NCBI GenBank assembly: GCA_964579305.1
Contig: CAZOGY010000042.1
Location: 1 to 25,894 of the forward strand
From: JBCBWG01 sp964579305
GTDB taxonomy: Bacteria > Pseudomonadota > Alphaproteobacteria > Rhizobiales > Hyphomicrobiaceae
DNA length: 25,894 nucleotides
Reading direction: 5' to 3'
In this document: positions 8,171-15,228 of the stretch, piece by piece
Layout: the number at the start of each line of letters is the position of its first letter
Position numbering within the stretch: position 1 is the first letter of the stretch
Notes under the pieces: model-generated
Told to the model about the DNA's origin: nothing
Databases searched by the model: none
What the model saw: only the letters and a program-made list of their open reading frames with translations
Position numbers and translations under genes: made by a program

Positions 8171-9553
8171 ATGAGCGATATTCCCTCGATAGCGATCGTT
8201 GGCCGGCCCAACGTCGGAAAATCAACGCTGTTCAACCGCTTGACCGGGCGGCGCGCGGCACTTGTGTCGGACATGCCTGGCCTGACCCGAGACCGGCGTG
8301 CAGGCACGGCCAACCTCGCCGGATGGCCCGTAACGGTGGTCGACACGGCGGGCCTTGAGGAGGCAGCGCCGGGCTCGATCCCTGACCGCATGCGCGCGCA
8401 AAGCGAAATGGCCATCGCCGAAGCCGACCTTGTCTTGTTCGTGATCGATGCTCGCGCTGGGCTGACCGGCGCCGACAGGGAATTTGCCGACATCGTACGC
8501 AGGTCCGGCGTCACCTCGCTGTTGATTGCAAACAAGTGCGAGGGTGAGAGAGCGCGTGCTGGGGTTTACGAGGCTTTTGAACTCGGCTTGGGCGATCCGC
8601 TCGCCATATCCGCAGAGCATGCGGAAGGCTTGAGCGATCTGACGCTTGAGATCCTTGCTGCGCTGGGGATCGATCCATCCGCGACCCCTGTCGATCCAGG
8701 CGCAAATGACGATGCCGAGGAAACCGACGAACAACGCGCCGCGCGGCCACTTCGGCTGGCAATTGTCGGTCGTCCCAACGCGGGCAAGTCGACGCTCGTC
8801 AACGCCCTTCTGGGCGAGGATCGCATGATCACGGGCCCCGAACCCGGACTGACCCGCGATAGCATCGCAAGTCCTTTCGCATGGCGCGGCCGCGATTTTG
8901 AACTCTATGACACGGCCGGTTTGCGCCGCCGCTCCAAGATCAACGCGCTGGCTGAAAAGCTGTCGGCAAGCGACGCCATGCGCGCGGTCCGCTTTGCGGA
9001 AACGGTCGTCCTGCTTGTGGATGCAGAGCGGCCGTTCGAGCACCAGGACCTGACGATCGGCGCCCACGTGGCCGAAGAGGGGCGCGCCCTTGTGATTGGC
9101 GTCAACAAGTGGGATCTGATCCCCGATAAGCAGAAGCGGCTTGCCGAAATCCGCAAATTGGTCGCCGACAAATTGGCTCAAGTGCCAGACGTCCCCGTCG
9201 TGACGCTGTCGGCTCTGGCCGAACAGGGGCTTGACCGGCTGATGCAAGCCGTCGTCGCGAACGACCGCATCTGGAACACGCGGATTTCCACGCCCGACCT
9301 CAATCGGTGGCTGGCGGAGGCCGTCGAACGTCATCAGCCGCCGACAGTCAAAGGCCGCCGCGTGCGCATCCGCTATATCACCCAGCCGCGCACCCGCCCG
9401 CCGACGTTCGCTGCCTTCGCCTCCCAGCCCGAAGGCTTGCCGAAGTCCTACGAGCGCTATCTGACGAACTCCCTTCGCGCGACCTTTGGACTTCCAGGCG
9501 TACCCATTCGTCTAAATTTTCGACGTGGAAACAATCCCTTCGATAAATCTTAG
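8171..9553 (+). CDS. der: Ribosome assembly GTPase Der (EngA)
   Basis: Der is a double-GTPase needed for maturation of the 50S ribosomal subunit. The protein (460 aa) has two G domains in tandem and a C-terminal KH-like domain. G domain 1 has GRPNVGKS (11-18), DTAG (58-61) and a G4 motif NKCE, where Glu replaces the usual Asp, a variation common in the first domain of alphaproteobacterial Der. G domain 2 has GRPNAGKS, DTAGLRRRSKI and the canonical NKWD. The KH-like part ends in RLNFRRGNNPFDK. In-frame starts at TTG 8135, ATG 8162 and ATG 8171 are all possible and none has a strong ribosome-binding site. 8171 puts the first strand closest to the initiator, as in homologues. Confidence 0.96.
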   Translation: MSDIPSIAIVGRPNVGKSTLFNRLTGRRAALVSDMPGLTRDRRAGTANLAGWPVTVVDTAGLEEAAPGSIPDRMRAQSEMAIAEADLVLFVIDARAGLTGADREFADIVRRSGVTSLLIANKCEGERARAGVYEAFELGLGDPLAISAEHAEGLSDLTLEILAALGIDPSATPVDPGANDDAEETDEQRAARPLRLAIVGRPNAGKSTLVNALLGEDRMITGPEPGLTRDSIASPFAWRGRDFELYDTAGLRRRSKINALAEKLSASDAMRAVRFAETVVLLVDAERPFEHQDLTIGAHVAEEGRALVIGVNKWDLIPDKQKRLAEIRKLVADKLAQVPDVPVVTLSALAEQGLDRLMQAVVANDRIWNTRISTPDLNRWLAEAVERHQPPTVKGRRVRIRYITQPRTRPPTFAAFASQPEGLPKSYERYLTNSLRATFGLPGVPIRLNFRRGNNPFDKS

Positions 9554-9649
9554 TCATCATGATCTGAACTTGACGTCGCAACCCGCAAACATCACCTGCA
9601 AGGGCGAGGCGGTCAGCCTGCACGTTCGCGGCCATAGACGTGCCAAGTT

Positions 9650-9679
9650 AATGGCGCGTCGGCTCAATGGCGCGTCGGC
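9650..9679. repeat. 16-bp tandem repeat running into an assembly gap
   Basis: AATGGCGCGTCGGCTC at 9650-9665 is repeated directly as AATGGCGCGTCGGC from 9666, and the N run begins at 9680. The true array probably continues into the gap. Confidence 0.8.
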
Positions 9680-9779
9680 NNNNNNNNNNNNNNNNNNNNN
9701 NNNNNNNNNNNNNNNNNNNNNNNNNNNNNNNNNNNNNNNNNNNNNNNNNNNNNNNNNNNNNNNNNNNNNNNNNNNNNNN
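9680..9779. other. Assembly gap (100 N)
   Basis: Exactly 100 ambiguous bases, the usual placeholder for a gap of unknown length. It lies between der and the small Cys-rich protein gene. Any promoter of the downstream gene may be hidden here. Confidence 0.99.
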
Positions 9780-9820
9780 GCATCACCGCCTGCTGAGAAA
9801 GTTGAATTAGAAAGTACGCC

Positions 9821-10126
9821 ATGACGTTCCGCACCAACACCGCCGCTGCCATCCAAACGCTTTCGCAATTCAGCCGCCGTGGCGCCAAGCTGGCGCTTGC
9901 AGCAGTACTTTGCACGGCAACGTTCAACGTGTTTGTGCCCCAGGCCGGCGCCTATCCCCGCATTGTGCGGATCTATTGCAAAAGCGACTACAAGCGCTTT
10001 TGTCCGCGCTACAAGGTTGGATCGGCGCGCATGCGGCGCTGCATGCAGTCATATGCCAAGCACCTGAGCCCCGTTTGCAAGAAAGCGCTGATCGACTCCG
10101 GGCTCGCCGCCAAATATGGCTATTGA
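9821..10126 (+). CDS. Small secreted Cys-rich protein (GLG1-type cysteine-rich repeat)
   Basis: The protein (101 aa) has a long N-terminal region ending in a signal peptide (hydrophobic about 22-40, likely cleavage after QAGA at 44). A mature domain of about 57 residues contains four cysteines at 53, 61, 74 and 86. Their pattern (C-x7-C, then GSARMRRC, then LSPVCKKAL) matches the cysteine-rich GLG1/FGF-receptor repeat found singly in many proteobacterial periplasmic proteins. The cysteines probably form two disulfides. The mature part is strongly basic (Lys/Arg/Tyr). The function is unknown. The start follows the gap by 41 nt, and no strong ribosome-binding site is visible in the short leader. 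The gene lies 109 nt ahead of holC. Confidence 0.8.
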   Translation: MTFRTNTAAAIQTLSQFSRRGAKLALAAVLCTATFNVFVPQAGAYPRIVRIYCKSDYKRFCPRYKVGSARMRRCMQSYAKHLSPVCKKALIDSGLAAKYGY

Positions 10127-10235
10127 TCCACGTGAGGGCGCTGCCCCGGTCCTGCTGGTTGTCGAGGAGACGATAGCTGGAACGATAGCGGCTGTGCCCG
10201 CGTGATAACGAGCAACCTGGCGATGAGCGCAGCAT

Positions 10236-10685
10236 TTGGCCGAGATGCTATTCTACCACCTGGAGCGCGACCCGCTTGAGATTGTGCTGCCAAACCTGCT
10301 GGAGCGTAGCCTTCAGCGCGGGTGGCGGTGCATCGTCCAGGCAGGTTCAACGGCGCGCGTGGATGCGCTCAACGATCTCTTGTGGACCTACCGCGACGAT
10401 AGCTTTCTACCGCACGGCGCGGCGTCCGACGGAGATCCGGCCAGCCAACCGATTTTTCTCACCGACGCCGAGACCGATCCGAACGGGGCCCAGGTCCGGT
10501 TCCTTGTTGACGGTGCAAGACTTTCAGAGCCCGGCAATTACGAACGCATTGTCTACATGTTCGATGGCGGCGATCCGGAAGCCGTAGCCACCGCCCGGGA
10601 GATGTGGCGGTGGGGTAAACAGCATCACCTGGCGGTCACCTATTGGCAGCAGACCGAAGCCGGCCGTTGGGAAAAGCGCGCATGA
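10236..10685 (+). CDS. holC: DNA polymerase III chi subunit
   Basis: HolC (149 aa) belongs to the clamp-loader complex and contacts single-stranded DNA-binding protein at the replication fork. Family features are the opening LFYHLERDPLE, then LLERSLQRGWR, the VDALNDLLWTY segment, FLPHG, QPIFLT and a late FDGGDPEAV. The normal length fits. The start at TTG 10236 gives MAEMLFYHL, which resembles many HolC N-termini; ATG 10245 is the alternative. In many alphaproteobacteria holC follows pepA, but here the upstream gene is the Cys-rich secreted protein, so that linkage is lost. Its stop overlaps the rlmJ start in an ATGA, indicating translational coupling. Confidence 0.93.
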   Translation: MAEMLFYHLERDPLEIVLPNLLERSLQRGWRCIVQAGSTARVDALNDLLWTYRDDSFLPHGAASDGDPASQPIFLTDAETDPNGAQVRFLVDGARLSEPGNYERIVYMFDGGDPEAVATAREMWRWGKQHHLAVTYWQQTEAGRWEKRA

Positions 10686-11662
10686 ACTATCGCCACGCGT
10701 TCCACGCCGGCAACTTTGCTGACGTGATGAAACATATCGCCATTGCGACGGTGATTGAGCACTTGAAACGCAAGGACAAGCCATTCTGCGTGATCGATAC
10801 GCACGCGGGCGCAGGGCTTTATGATCTGTGTGCCGAGGAAGCCGTGCGCGGCGCAGAATGGGCGGACGGCATTGGTCGGCTAAGCCATGCTTCATCGGCG
10901 CCAAACGGTTTCAGCCCCGCCGTTCGGGAGGCCATGGCGCCCTACCTTTCAGCGGTCTCCGCCTGCGATGCCCTGGCGGGCGAACCTGAGACGACGGCAA
11001 GTCCAAAATGCTATCCCGGCAGCCCCTGGCTCGCTGCGCATTTACTCCGCCCTCAGGATCGATTGGTTGCCAACGAACCCGAAGTTGGCGCGCACACTGC
11101 GTTGCGCACAGCGCTGAAGCCGTTTTCGAACGCCAAGGCCACAAAGGGCGACGGTTGGCAGTTGCTCTCCTCTGTATTGCCACCGCCTGAGCGGCGCGGT
11201 CTGATCCTGGTTGATCCACCGTTTGAGCAAACCGGCGAACTTGAGCGTCTTGTCACCTCGTTGGCGACGGTCACAACGCGTTTCGAAACCGGCATTGCCC
11301 TACTCTGGTATCCAATCAAGGACCGCCGCGCGATCAACCGGTTCCATAAGGACATTGCCAAAGCCGCACGTCGGGAAACTTTGGCATGCGAACTTCTGAT
11401 CCAGTCAGAGCGGGTGATTAACCGGCTGAACGGTTGCGGCTTGATTGTCATGAACCCACCGTTCGGGTTCGCCGAAAGCATTGCCGACGTGTTGAACAGC
11501 CTTGCGCGCGTGCTCGGCCGAGATACCCATGCCAATGGCCGCGTGATCGTCCTGGCCAACCCCGATCAGGCCGGCGCCGACCGTGGCGATGGCCCAGACA
11601 AACGCGCGCGTTCGCCACACCGTGCCGTCCCCTCAAACCGAGGCCGCCCACAAGCCCGATGA
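10682..11662 (+). CDS. rlmJ: 23S rRNA (adenine-N6) methyltransferase RlmJ
   Basis: RlmJ methylates A2030 of 23S rRNA using S-adenosylmethionine. The protein begins with the family signature MNYRHAFHAGNFADVMKH. It has VIDTHAGAGLYDL for SAM binding (about 37-49), CYPGSPWLAAHLLR (about 110-123), and the catalytic DPPFE at 178-182, followed by LLWYPIKDR and a late GLIVMNPPFG. ATG 10682 overlaps the holC stop. At 326 aa it is longer than the roughly 280-residue E. coli enzyme. The extra about 40 residues after RVIVLANPD are Arg/Gly/Pro-rich and look disordered, so the end may be an extension or a late frameshift. The catalytic core is complete. Confidence 0.94.
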   Translation: MNYRHAFHAGNFADVMKHIAIATVIEHLKRKDKPFCVIDTHAGAGLYDLCAEEAVRGAEWADGIGRLSHASSAPNGFSPAVREAMAPYLSAVSACDALAGEPETTASPKCYPGSPWLAAHLLRPQDRLVANEPEVGAHTALRTALKPFSNAKATKGDGWQLLSSVLPPPERRGLILVDPPFEQTGELERLVTSLATVTTRFETGIALLWYPIKDRRAINRFHKDIAKAARRETLACELLIQSERVINRLNGCGLIVMNPPFGFAESIADVLNSLARVLGRDTHANGRVIVLANPDQAGADRGDGPDKRARSPHRAVPSNRGRPQAR

Positions 11663-11872
11663 GGCCCATCAACGCCGCGCCGTCGCTGGCCGCAGCCACC
11701 GCTGGCGCCCTTCGGTAACCCTCACCGCCCTGGATCGCGGCGCATTGAACCAGCTTGTGCCAGCTCGGATGGCTCTGGGTCCATGAACGCCGTGCCGCGG
11801 GCGCCACGATTGCAGTCACATGCGCGTGGCGTGCGCCGATCGAGGTGGCGGGCCGCCAAGCCTTGGGCTACC

Positions 11873-11884
11873 TAACGGCCGTTA
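11873..11884. promoter_or_regulatory. 12-bp perfect palindrome upstream of a small secreted-protein gene
   Basis: TAACGGCCGTTA is its own reverse complement and lies 25 nt before the ATG at 11910, a normal place for an operator. The regulator is unknown. The right half runs into GTTAAC, which resembles half of a CtrA-type site, but a full TTAA-N7-TTAA is absent. Confidence 0.4.
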
Positions 11885-11909
11885 ACTGTCTCGCATTGAG
11901 GACCGCACC

Positions 11910-12263
11910 ATGTTTGTTCGCACGCTTGCGATCGTCTGTGCCCTTGCCGCCATTGCCGCATCGGCGTCCACCGCATCAGCCAGGACCTGCACCCGGCTTG
12001 GCTTTTCCGTGAACGACTACGGCAAGGAGGGGCCGACGCGAGATGCGAAGGCACTTCTGGACAAGTACATAGCCCGCTGGACGAAAGAGCAGGGCATTAA
12101 GCGCTATCGGACCGGCAAGAAATCGGTCGAGTGCAAGCTGTTCATCGACCTGATCGTGTTTGACGAGTGGACCTGCAAGGCATCGGCATCGGTGTGCTGG
12201 AACGGCCCGCCATATGTGGTCGAAAAAGATAAGGCCCTCAAAGAAAAGAATAAATCTTCATAA
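11910..12263 (+). CDS. Small secreted protein, conserved hypothetical, four cysteines
   Basis: The protein (117 aa) has a clear signal peptide (about 1-24, cleavage near TASA). The mature part contains FSVNDYGKEGPTRDAK, LLDKYI and cysteines at 27, 75, 89 and 96 (the last three in VECKLF, WTCKAS and SVCW), then a Lys-rich tail. I recall similar uncharacterised periplasmic proteins in Hyphomicrobiales but no named function. The cysteines probably form two disulfides. GAGGA at 11898-11902 sits 7 nt ahead of the ATG and supports this start. It stands alone between rlmJ and an assembly gap, with its own likely promoter region (11663-11909) containing the palindrome listed above. Confidence 0.8.
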   Translation: MFVRTLAIVCALAAIAASASTASARTCTRLGFSVNDYGKEGPTRDAKALLDKYIARWTKEQGIKRYRTGKKSVECKLFIDLIVFDEWTCKASASVCWNGPPYVVEKDKALKEKNKSS

Positions 12264-12298
12264 GCTTGCGCGTAATCGCCGCCGCGGCTCAGCACCCA

Positions 12299-12398
12299 NN
12301 NNNNNNNNNNNNNNNNNNNNNNNNNNNNNNNNNNNNNNNNNNNNNNNNNNNNNNNNNNNNNNNNNNNNNNNNNNNNNNNNNNNNNNNNNNNNNNNNNN
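12299..12398. other. Assembly gap (100 N)
   Basis: Exactly 100 N between the stops of the secreted-protein gene and the minus-strand receiver gene, so it sits in a convergent intergenic region. The length is a placeholder. Confidence 0.99.
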
Positions 12399-12426
12399 CA
12401 AGCATCGTCTCTCAAGCATCGTCTGT
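12399..12426. repeat. 14-bp tandem repeat emerging from an assembly gap
   Basis: CAAGCATCGTCTCT (12399-12412) is followed directly by CAAGCATCGTCTGT (12413-12426), with one mismatch. The second copy touches the receiver stop codon. The array probably extends into the gap. Confidence 0.8.
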
Positions 12427-12806
12427 CAGGCGGCGCGGCGAATGTCCGACAGGACTTCCTGCAGGCTCAGCGCATCATATGGCTTTTGCCAGATCGCCGA
12501 GGCCCCAGCGGCCTTGGCTCGGTCGATCAGGTCGGCATCCATGTCCGTGAGGCCGAAGATGATCTGCGTTCGCGCGAAATCGGGCCGGGCACGCACAGCA
12601 TGGATAACGGAGAAGGGTCCCGGATCCGACAACATCCAATCGACGATGACGAGCTCAGGCACATCATCCTCGCTCGCTTGAATGCGCGCGATGGCTTCGG
12701 ACGCCGAAGCACATTCAACGGCCAAATACCCGGCTTCGGCCAGGATGCGTACCAACACCGCACGCACGATCTCAGTTTCGTCGACAATCAGCGCGACTTT
12801 TAACAT
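12426..12806 (-). CDS. Stand-alone response regulator receiver protein
   Basis: This is a single CheY-like receiver domain (126 aa) with no output domain, likely a phosphate carrier or protein-interaction switch in the cytosol. Functional residues are present: the acidic pair Asp9-Glu10 (VDE, with Glu for the usual second Asp), phosphoacceptor Asp56 in VIVDW, Thr87 in GLTD, and Lys108 in QKP. It should therefore be phosphorylatable. The start at 12806 follows an AGAGGA about 9 nt upstream; the frame is open further to 12971 but that part is not receiver-like. It lies 183 nt downstream of chpT on the same strand, which suggests a place in the CckA-ChpT phosphorelay. It does not look like Caulobacter CpdR or DivK closely enough to name. 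Confidence 0.9.
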   Translation of the reverse strand: MLKVALIVDETEIVRAVLVRILAEAGYLAVECASASEAIARIQASEDDVPELVIVDWMLSDPGPFSVIHAVRARPDFARTQIIFGLTDMDADLIDRAKAAGASAIWQKPYDALSLQEVLSDIRRAA

Positions 12807-12989
12807 CCCGGTTGTTCCTCTCTCAGCCAAGCCGGCGTTGCGTCTGGATGTCTCGCAGGCCGCGCCGGCAGCCTTGCGATGGTCAATCAAGTCAACGGCC
12901 TGCCCAAAAAGAGCAGCGCCGGCATGGAACCGGCCGCAGATGCGCCCATCCCAGGTCGCGGCGCTGCCCATAGGCTGCGCACAAAAACC

Positions 12990-13676
12990 TCACGTGGCGT
13001 GGATAATGATCGCGCCCTCGCCGCCGCTTTCGATTGTCAACGTCATGTCGGCAACTTGCGCCAGTCGCCACGTGTAGTAGGCCTGGATCGACATCGGATC
13101 GACCGCCTCAAGGGTTTCACCAGCGATCAATTGACCGAGAAAGTTTGGCGTACGCGCTCCCTTGCCGCGGCACGTCAGCGTGAATTGGGGAACTTCAATC
13201 GTCCCGGTGACCTGCACCGCGATCTCTCCGCCGCGCGGCAAGGCAGCAACGCCGCTGGCGACCAGGTTGAGCAGCAATTTAACCTTGTCCTTCGCCATGT
13301 GGCCGCTGATGGCATCCCAGGTGAGGGTGTGCTTGATCGCCCGGACGTAGCCATCCGAAATTTCGCGCGCGTAGTTCAGGTCGATCGACGACCCGGCCGA
13401 GCCCGATGCGCCGAATGCAAACCGCGCGAACTGAAGCCGTGCAGAGGCCTGCTCGGTCACGCTGCGGATCACCTCAAGGGCGTAGGATTGGGCGTCGGCG
13501 CCATCGTCATCGCCCAGGATTTCCAGGCCATTGTAGATCGCGCCAACCGGCCCGATCACATCGTGGCAGATTTTGCTTGCGATCAACGCCGCGATTTCCA
13601 GGTCATTGGGTTCAACCGGCAGTGTCGCCGACATCGGTTGATCGGCCGCGGATGCAGCCGCAAGCGCTTGCGTCAT
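12990..13676 (-). CDS. chpT: Histidine phosphotransferase ChpT
   Basis: ChpT relays phosphate from the hybrid kinase CckA to CtrA and CpdR, and so controls the alphaproteobacterial cell cycle. The protein (228 aa) has a kinase-like DHp helix with the phosphorylated His38 in KICHDVIGPVGAI, then NGLEIL, a second helix (SARLQFARFAFG), and a degenerate ATPase-like domain without ATP-binding motifs, containing DKVKLLLNLV and AYYTWRLA. This matches the ChpT/DUF2328 family. The start at 13676 has AGAGGGG about 9 nt upstream. The upstream extension in the same frame (to 13793) is Arg/Ala-rich and unlike the family. It is divergent from cysQ, and the receiver gene follows it. Confidence 0.94.
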   Translation of the reverse strand: MTQALAAASAADQPMSATLPVEPNDLEIAALIASKICHDVIGPVGAIYNGLEILGDDDGADAQSYALEVIRSVTEQASARLQFARFAFGASGSAGSSIDLNYAREISDGYVRAIKHTLTWDAISGHMAKDKVKLLLNLVASGVAALPRGGEIAVQVTGTIEVPQFTLTCRGKGARTPNFLGQLIAGETLEAVDPMSIQAYYTWRLAQVADMTLTIESGGEGAIIIHAT

Positions 13677-14033
13677 GAAACTAAGCCCCTCTAGCGTCGT
13701 GGCCCGCCGTGCAATCGGCCAAGCCCACTGCCCACGCCAAGCGCGTAGGTTTGGTCGGGCGGGTGCTCCAGCGCGGGGGCGCGACGCGAGCAACTGTAGG
13801 GCCCAACCCTTGCTTTGAAATTACGCCGCGTCGTCAGTGTTGAAAAGTCCAGGCGTTCGGATTTCTGTGGGGGCTTGCCGCGACAACCCAGTTCGCGCGC
13901 CTGGTAATGGGACCAATCCGTAGAGCCTGGGACGGGCAACTCTCCTCTGCATGCCTTGTTCGCGGCGGCAAATCTGCCTTAAGGCATACGGCAAAGCGCA
14001 AGTTCGCGCGGCCCGTGACCAAGAAAAGATCTG
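13677..14033. promoter_or_regulatory. Divergent intergenic region between chpT and cysQ
   Basis: This 357-nt region must hold promoters for both flanking genes. A short palindrome TGCCTTAAGGCA lies near 13975-13986. I found no full CtrA box (TTAA-N7-TTAA), no RNA gene and no believable open frame. Confidence 0.4.
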
Positions 14034-14885
14034 ATGCTTCACACCGATTCTGATTACCGCGATTTGGCCCAAGCGCTGGTGCCCGCAGCTCTCAGGGCCG
14101 GTGCCGCGATCATGCGCCATTTTGGCGATGGCGTCGCGGTCGAGCGCAAAAGCGATGAATCCCCGGTTACGGCGGCCGATCGCGAAGCCGAAGCGATCAT
14201 CCTGGAGGCGCTGGCAACCGTGGCCCCTCAGATTCCCGTGGTCGCCGAAGAAGAGGCAAGCGCAGGGCGGATCCCCGACGTTGCCGACGTCCTGTTCTTG
14301 GTCGATCCCCTCGATGGAACCCGTGGTTTCGTCAAAGGGCGCACGGCCTTCACCGTGAACATCGGTCTCGTCATTGGGGGACGGGCCCTGTTCGGTGTCG
14401 TTTATGCACCCGCGCTGGACCAGCTTTTTGTAACGCTTGGGCCCGACACGGCGCACGAGATTGCCGTTGCGCCAAACGAAGATGCGCTGGCCCGCATGGG
14501 CTCGCACGCAACGCGACTACGGACCCGCCCCAGCGAAACGGGCCGCTTGCGTATCGCCACCAGCCGGTACGTTTCGGATCGTTTGGAACAGCGGCTGTCC
14601 AAACTGCCGGCGCATGATCGCGTGCAAATCGATTCCTCAATAAAGTTTTGCCTGATCGCGCGCGGTGATGCCGACGTGTACCCCAGGTTTGGCTCGATCA
14701 ATGAGTGGGACACGGCCGCTGGCAATGCGATCTTGACGGCGGCCGGCGGATGCATGACCGACCGCTTCGGCACGCCGGTGACCTACGGCCACCAGGACCG
14801 CGACTTCAGGCATGATGCGTTTTTCGCCTGGGCCACACCTGAACCGACCGATTTTCTGGCCAAACTCAATGTCGCGCTCGACTGA
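14034..14885 (+). CDS. cysQ: 3'(2'),5'-bisphosphate nucleotidase CysQ
   Basis: CysQ hydrolyses 3'-phosphoadenosine 5'-phosphate, a toxic by-product of sulfate activation and transfer reactions, to AMP. The protein (283 aa) belongs to the inositol monophosphatase superfamily. Metal-binding residues are seen in VAEEE (about 70-74), in DPLDGT (91-96), and in the C-terminal EWDTAAG. The DSSIKFCLIARGDADVYPR segment and FVKGRTAFTVNI are typical of CysQ rather than of inositol phosphatases or HisN, so I favour CysQ. No cys genes are nearby. It sits between chpT and eipA. The ATG at 14034 is preceded by an AAAAGA-type purine stretch. Confidence 0.9.
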   Translation: MLHTDSDYRDLAQALVPAALRAGAAIMRHFGDGVAVERKSDESPVTAADREAEAIILEALATVAPQIPVVAEEEASAGRIPDVADVLFLVDPLDGTRGFVKGRTAFTVNIGLVIGGRALFGVVYAPALDQLFVTLGPDTAHEIAVAPNEDALARMGSHATRLRTRPSETGRLRIATSRYVSDRLEQRLSKLPAHDRVQIDSSIKFCLIARGDADVYPRFGSINEWDTAAGNAILTAAGGCMTDRFGTPVTYGHQDRDFRHDAFFAWATPEPTDFLAKLNVALD

Positions 14886-15228
14886 GGCGCATCGCCGTGA
14901 CACCGCGAAGCATCGTGTCATGCCAGGCGTGCCGAAGGCCCGGTATCTCGCCGGTCGGTGCAACGACATAATTTGGTGCCAGAATTTGATGCCATTCGGG
15001 GTTCAGTCCGAACCAAAACGACGCGTAACGGGTTGACTGCGGTGGCAAGCGGCCAGGAAGCGGNNNNNNNNNNNNNNNNNNNNNNNNNNNNNNNNNNNNN
15101 NNNNNNNNNNNNNNNNNNNNNNNNNNNNNNNNNNNNNNNNNNNNNNNNNNNNNNNNNNNNNNNAAGCACGCCGCGGCCGGCGCTGTATCGCTCAAACACC
15201 CGTTCCGTGTGGGACCAAAGGAAACGGC
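14886..15228. other. Gene-free region containing an assembly gap
   Basis: This holds the leader of eipA and the third N run. Left of the gap AAGCGG occurs twice at an 11-nt period, a weak tandem repeat. AAGGAA at 15218-15223 is the likely eipA ribosome-binding site. No other gene is seen. Confidence 0.5.
15064..15163. other. Assembly gap (100 N)
   Basis: Exactly 100 N between cysQ and eipA. Much of the eipA promoter may be missing. Confidence 0.99.

Noticed and set aside
8222..9334. A 370-codon open frame on the minus strand inside der
   Set aside because: It lies wholly opposite conserved GTPase motifs and its translation has no domain signature.
11868..11890. CtrA binding box near the palindrome
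   Set aside because: Only one GTTAA half is present; the TTAA-N7-TTAA spacing is not met. Similar half-sites near 13979 and 24624 also lack a partner.
12160..12681. Frames spanning the N gaps
   Set aside because: They exist only because N codons are read through. Nothing can be claimed about coding across the gaps.
12879..13694. A 271-codon plus-strand frame across chpT
   Set aside because: It is antisense to ChpT, whose HDVIGP phosphorylation motif is clear.
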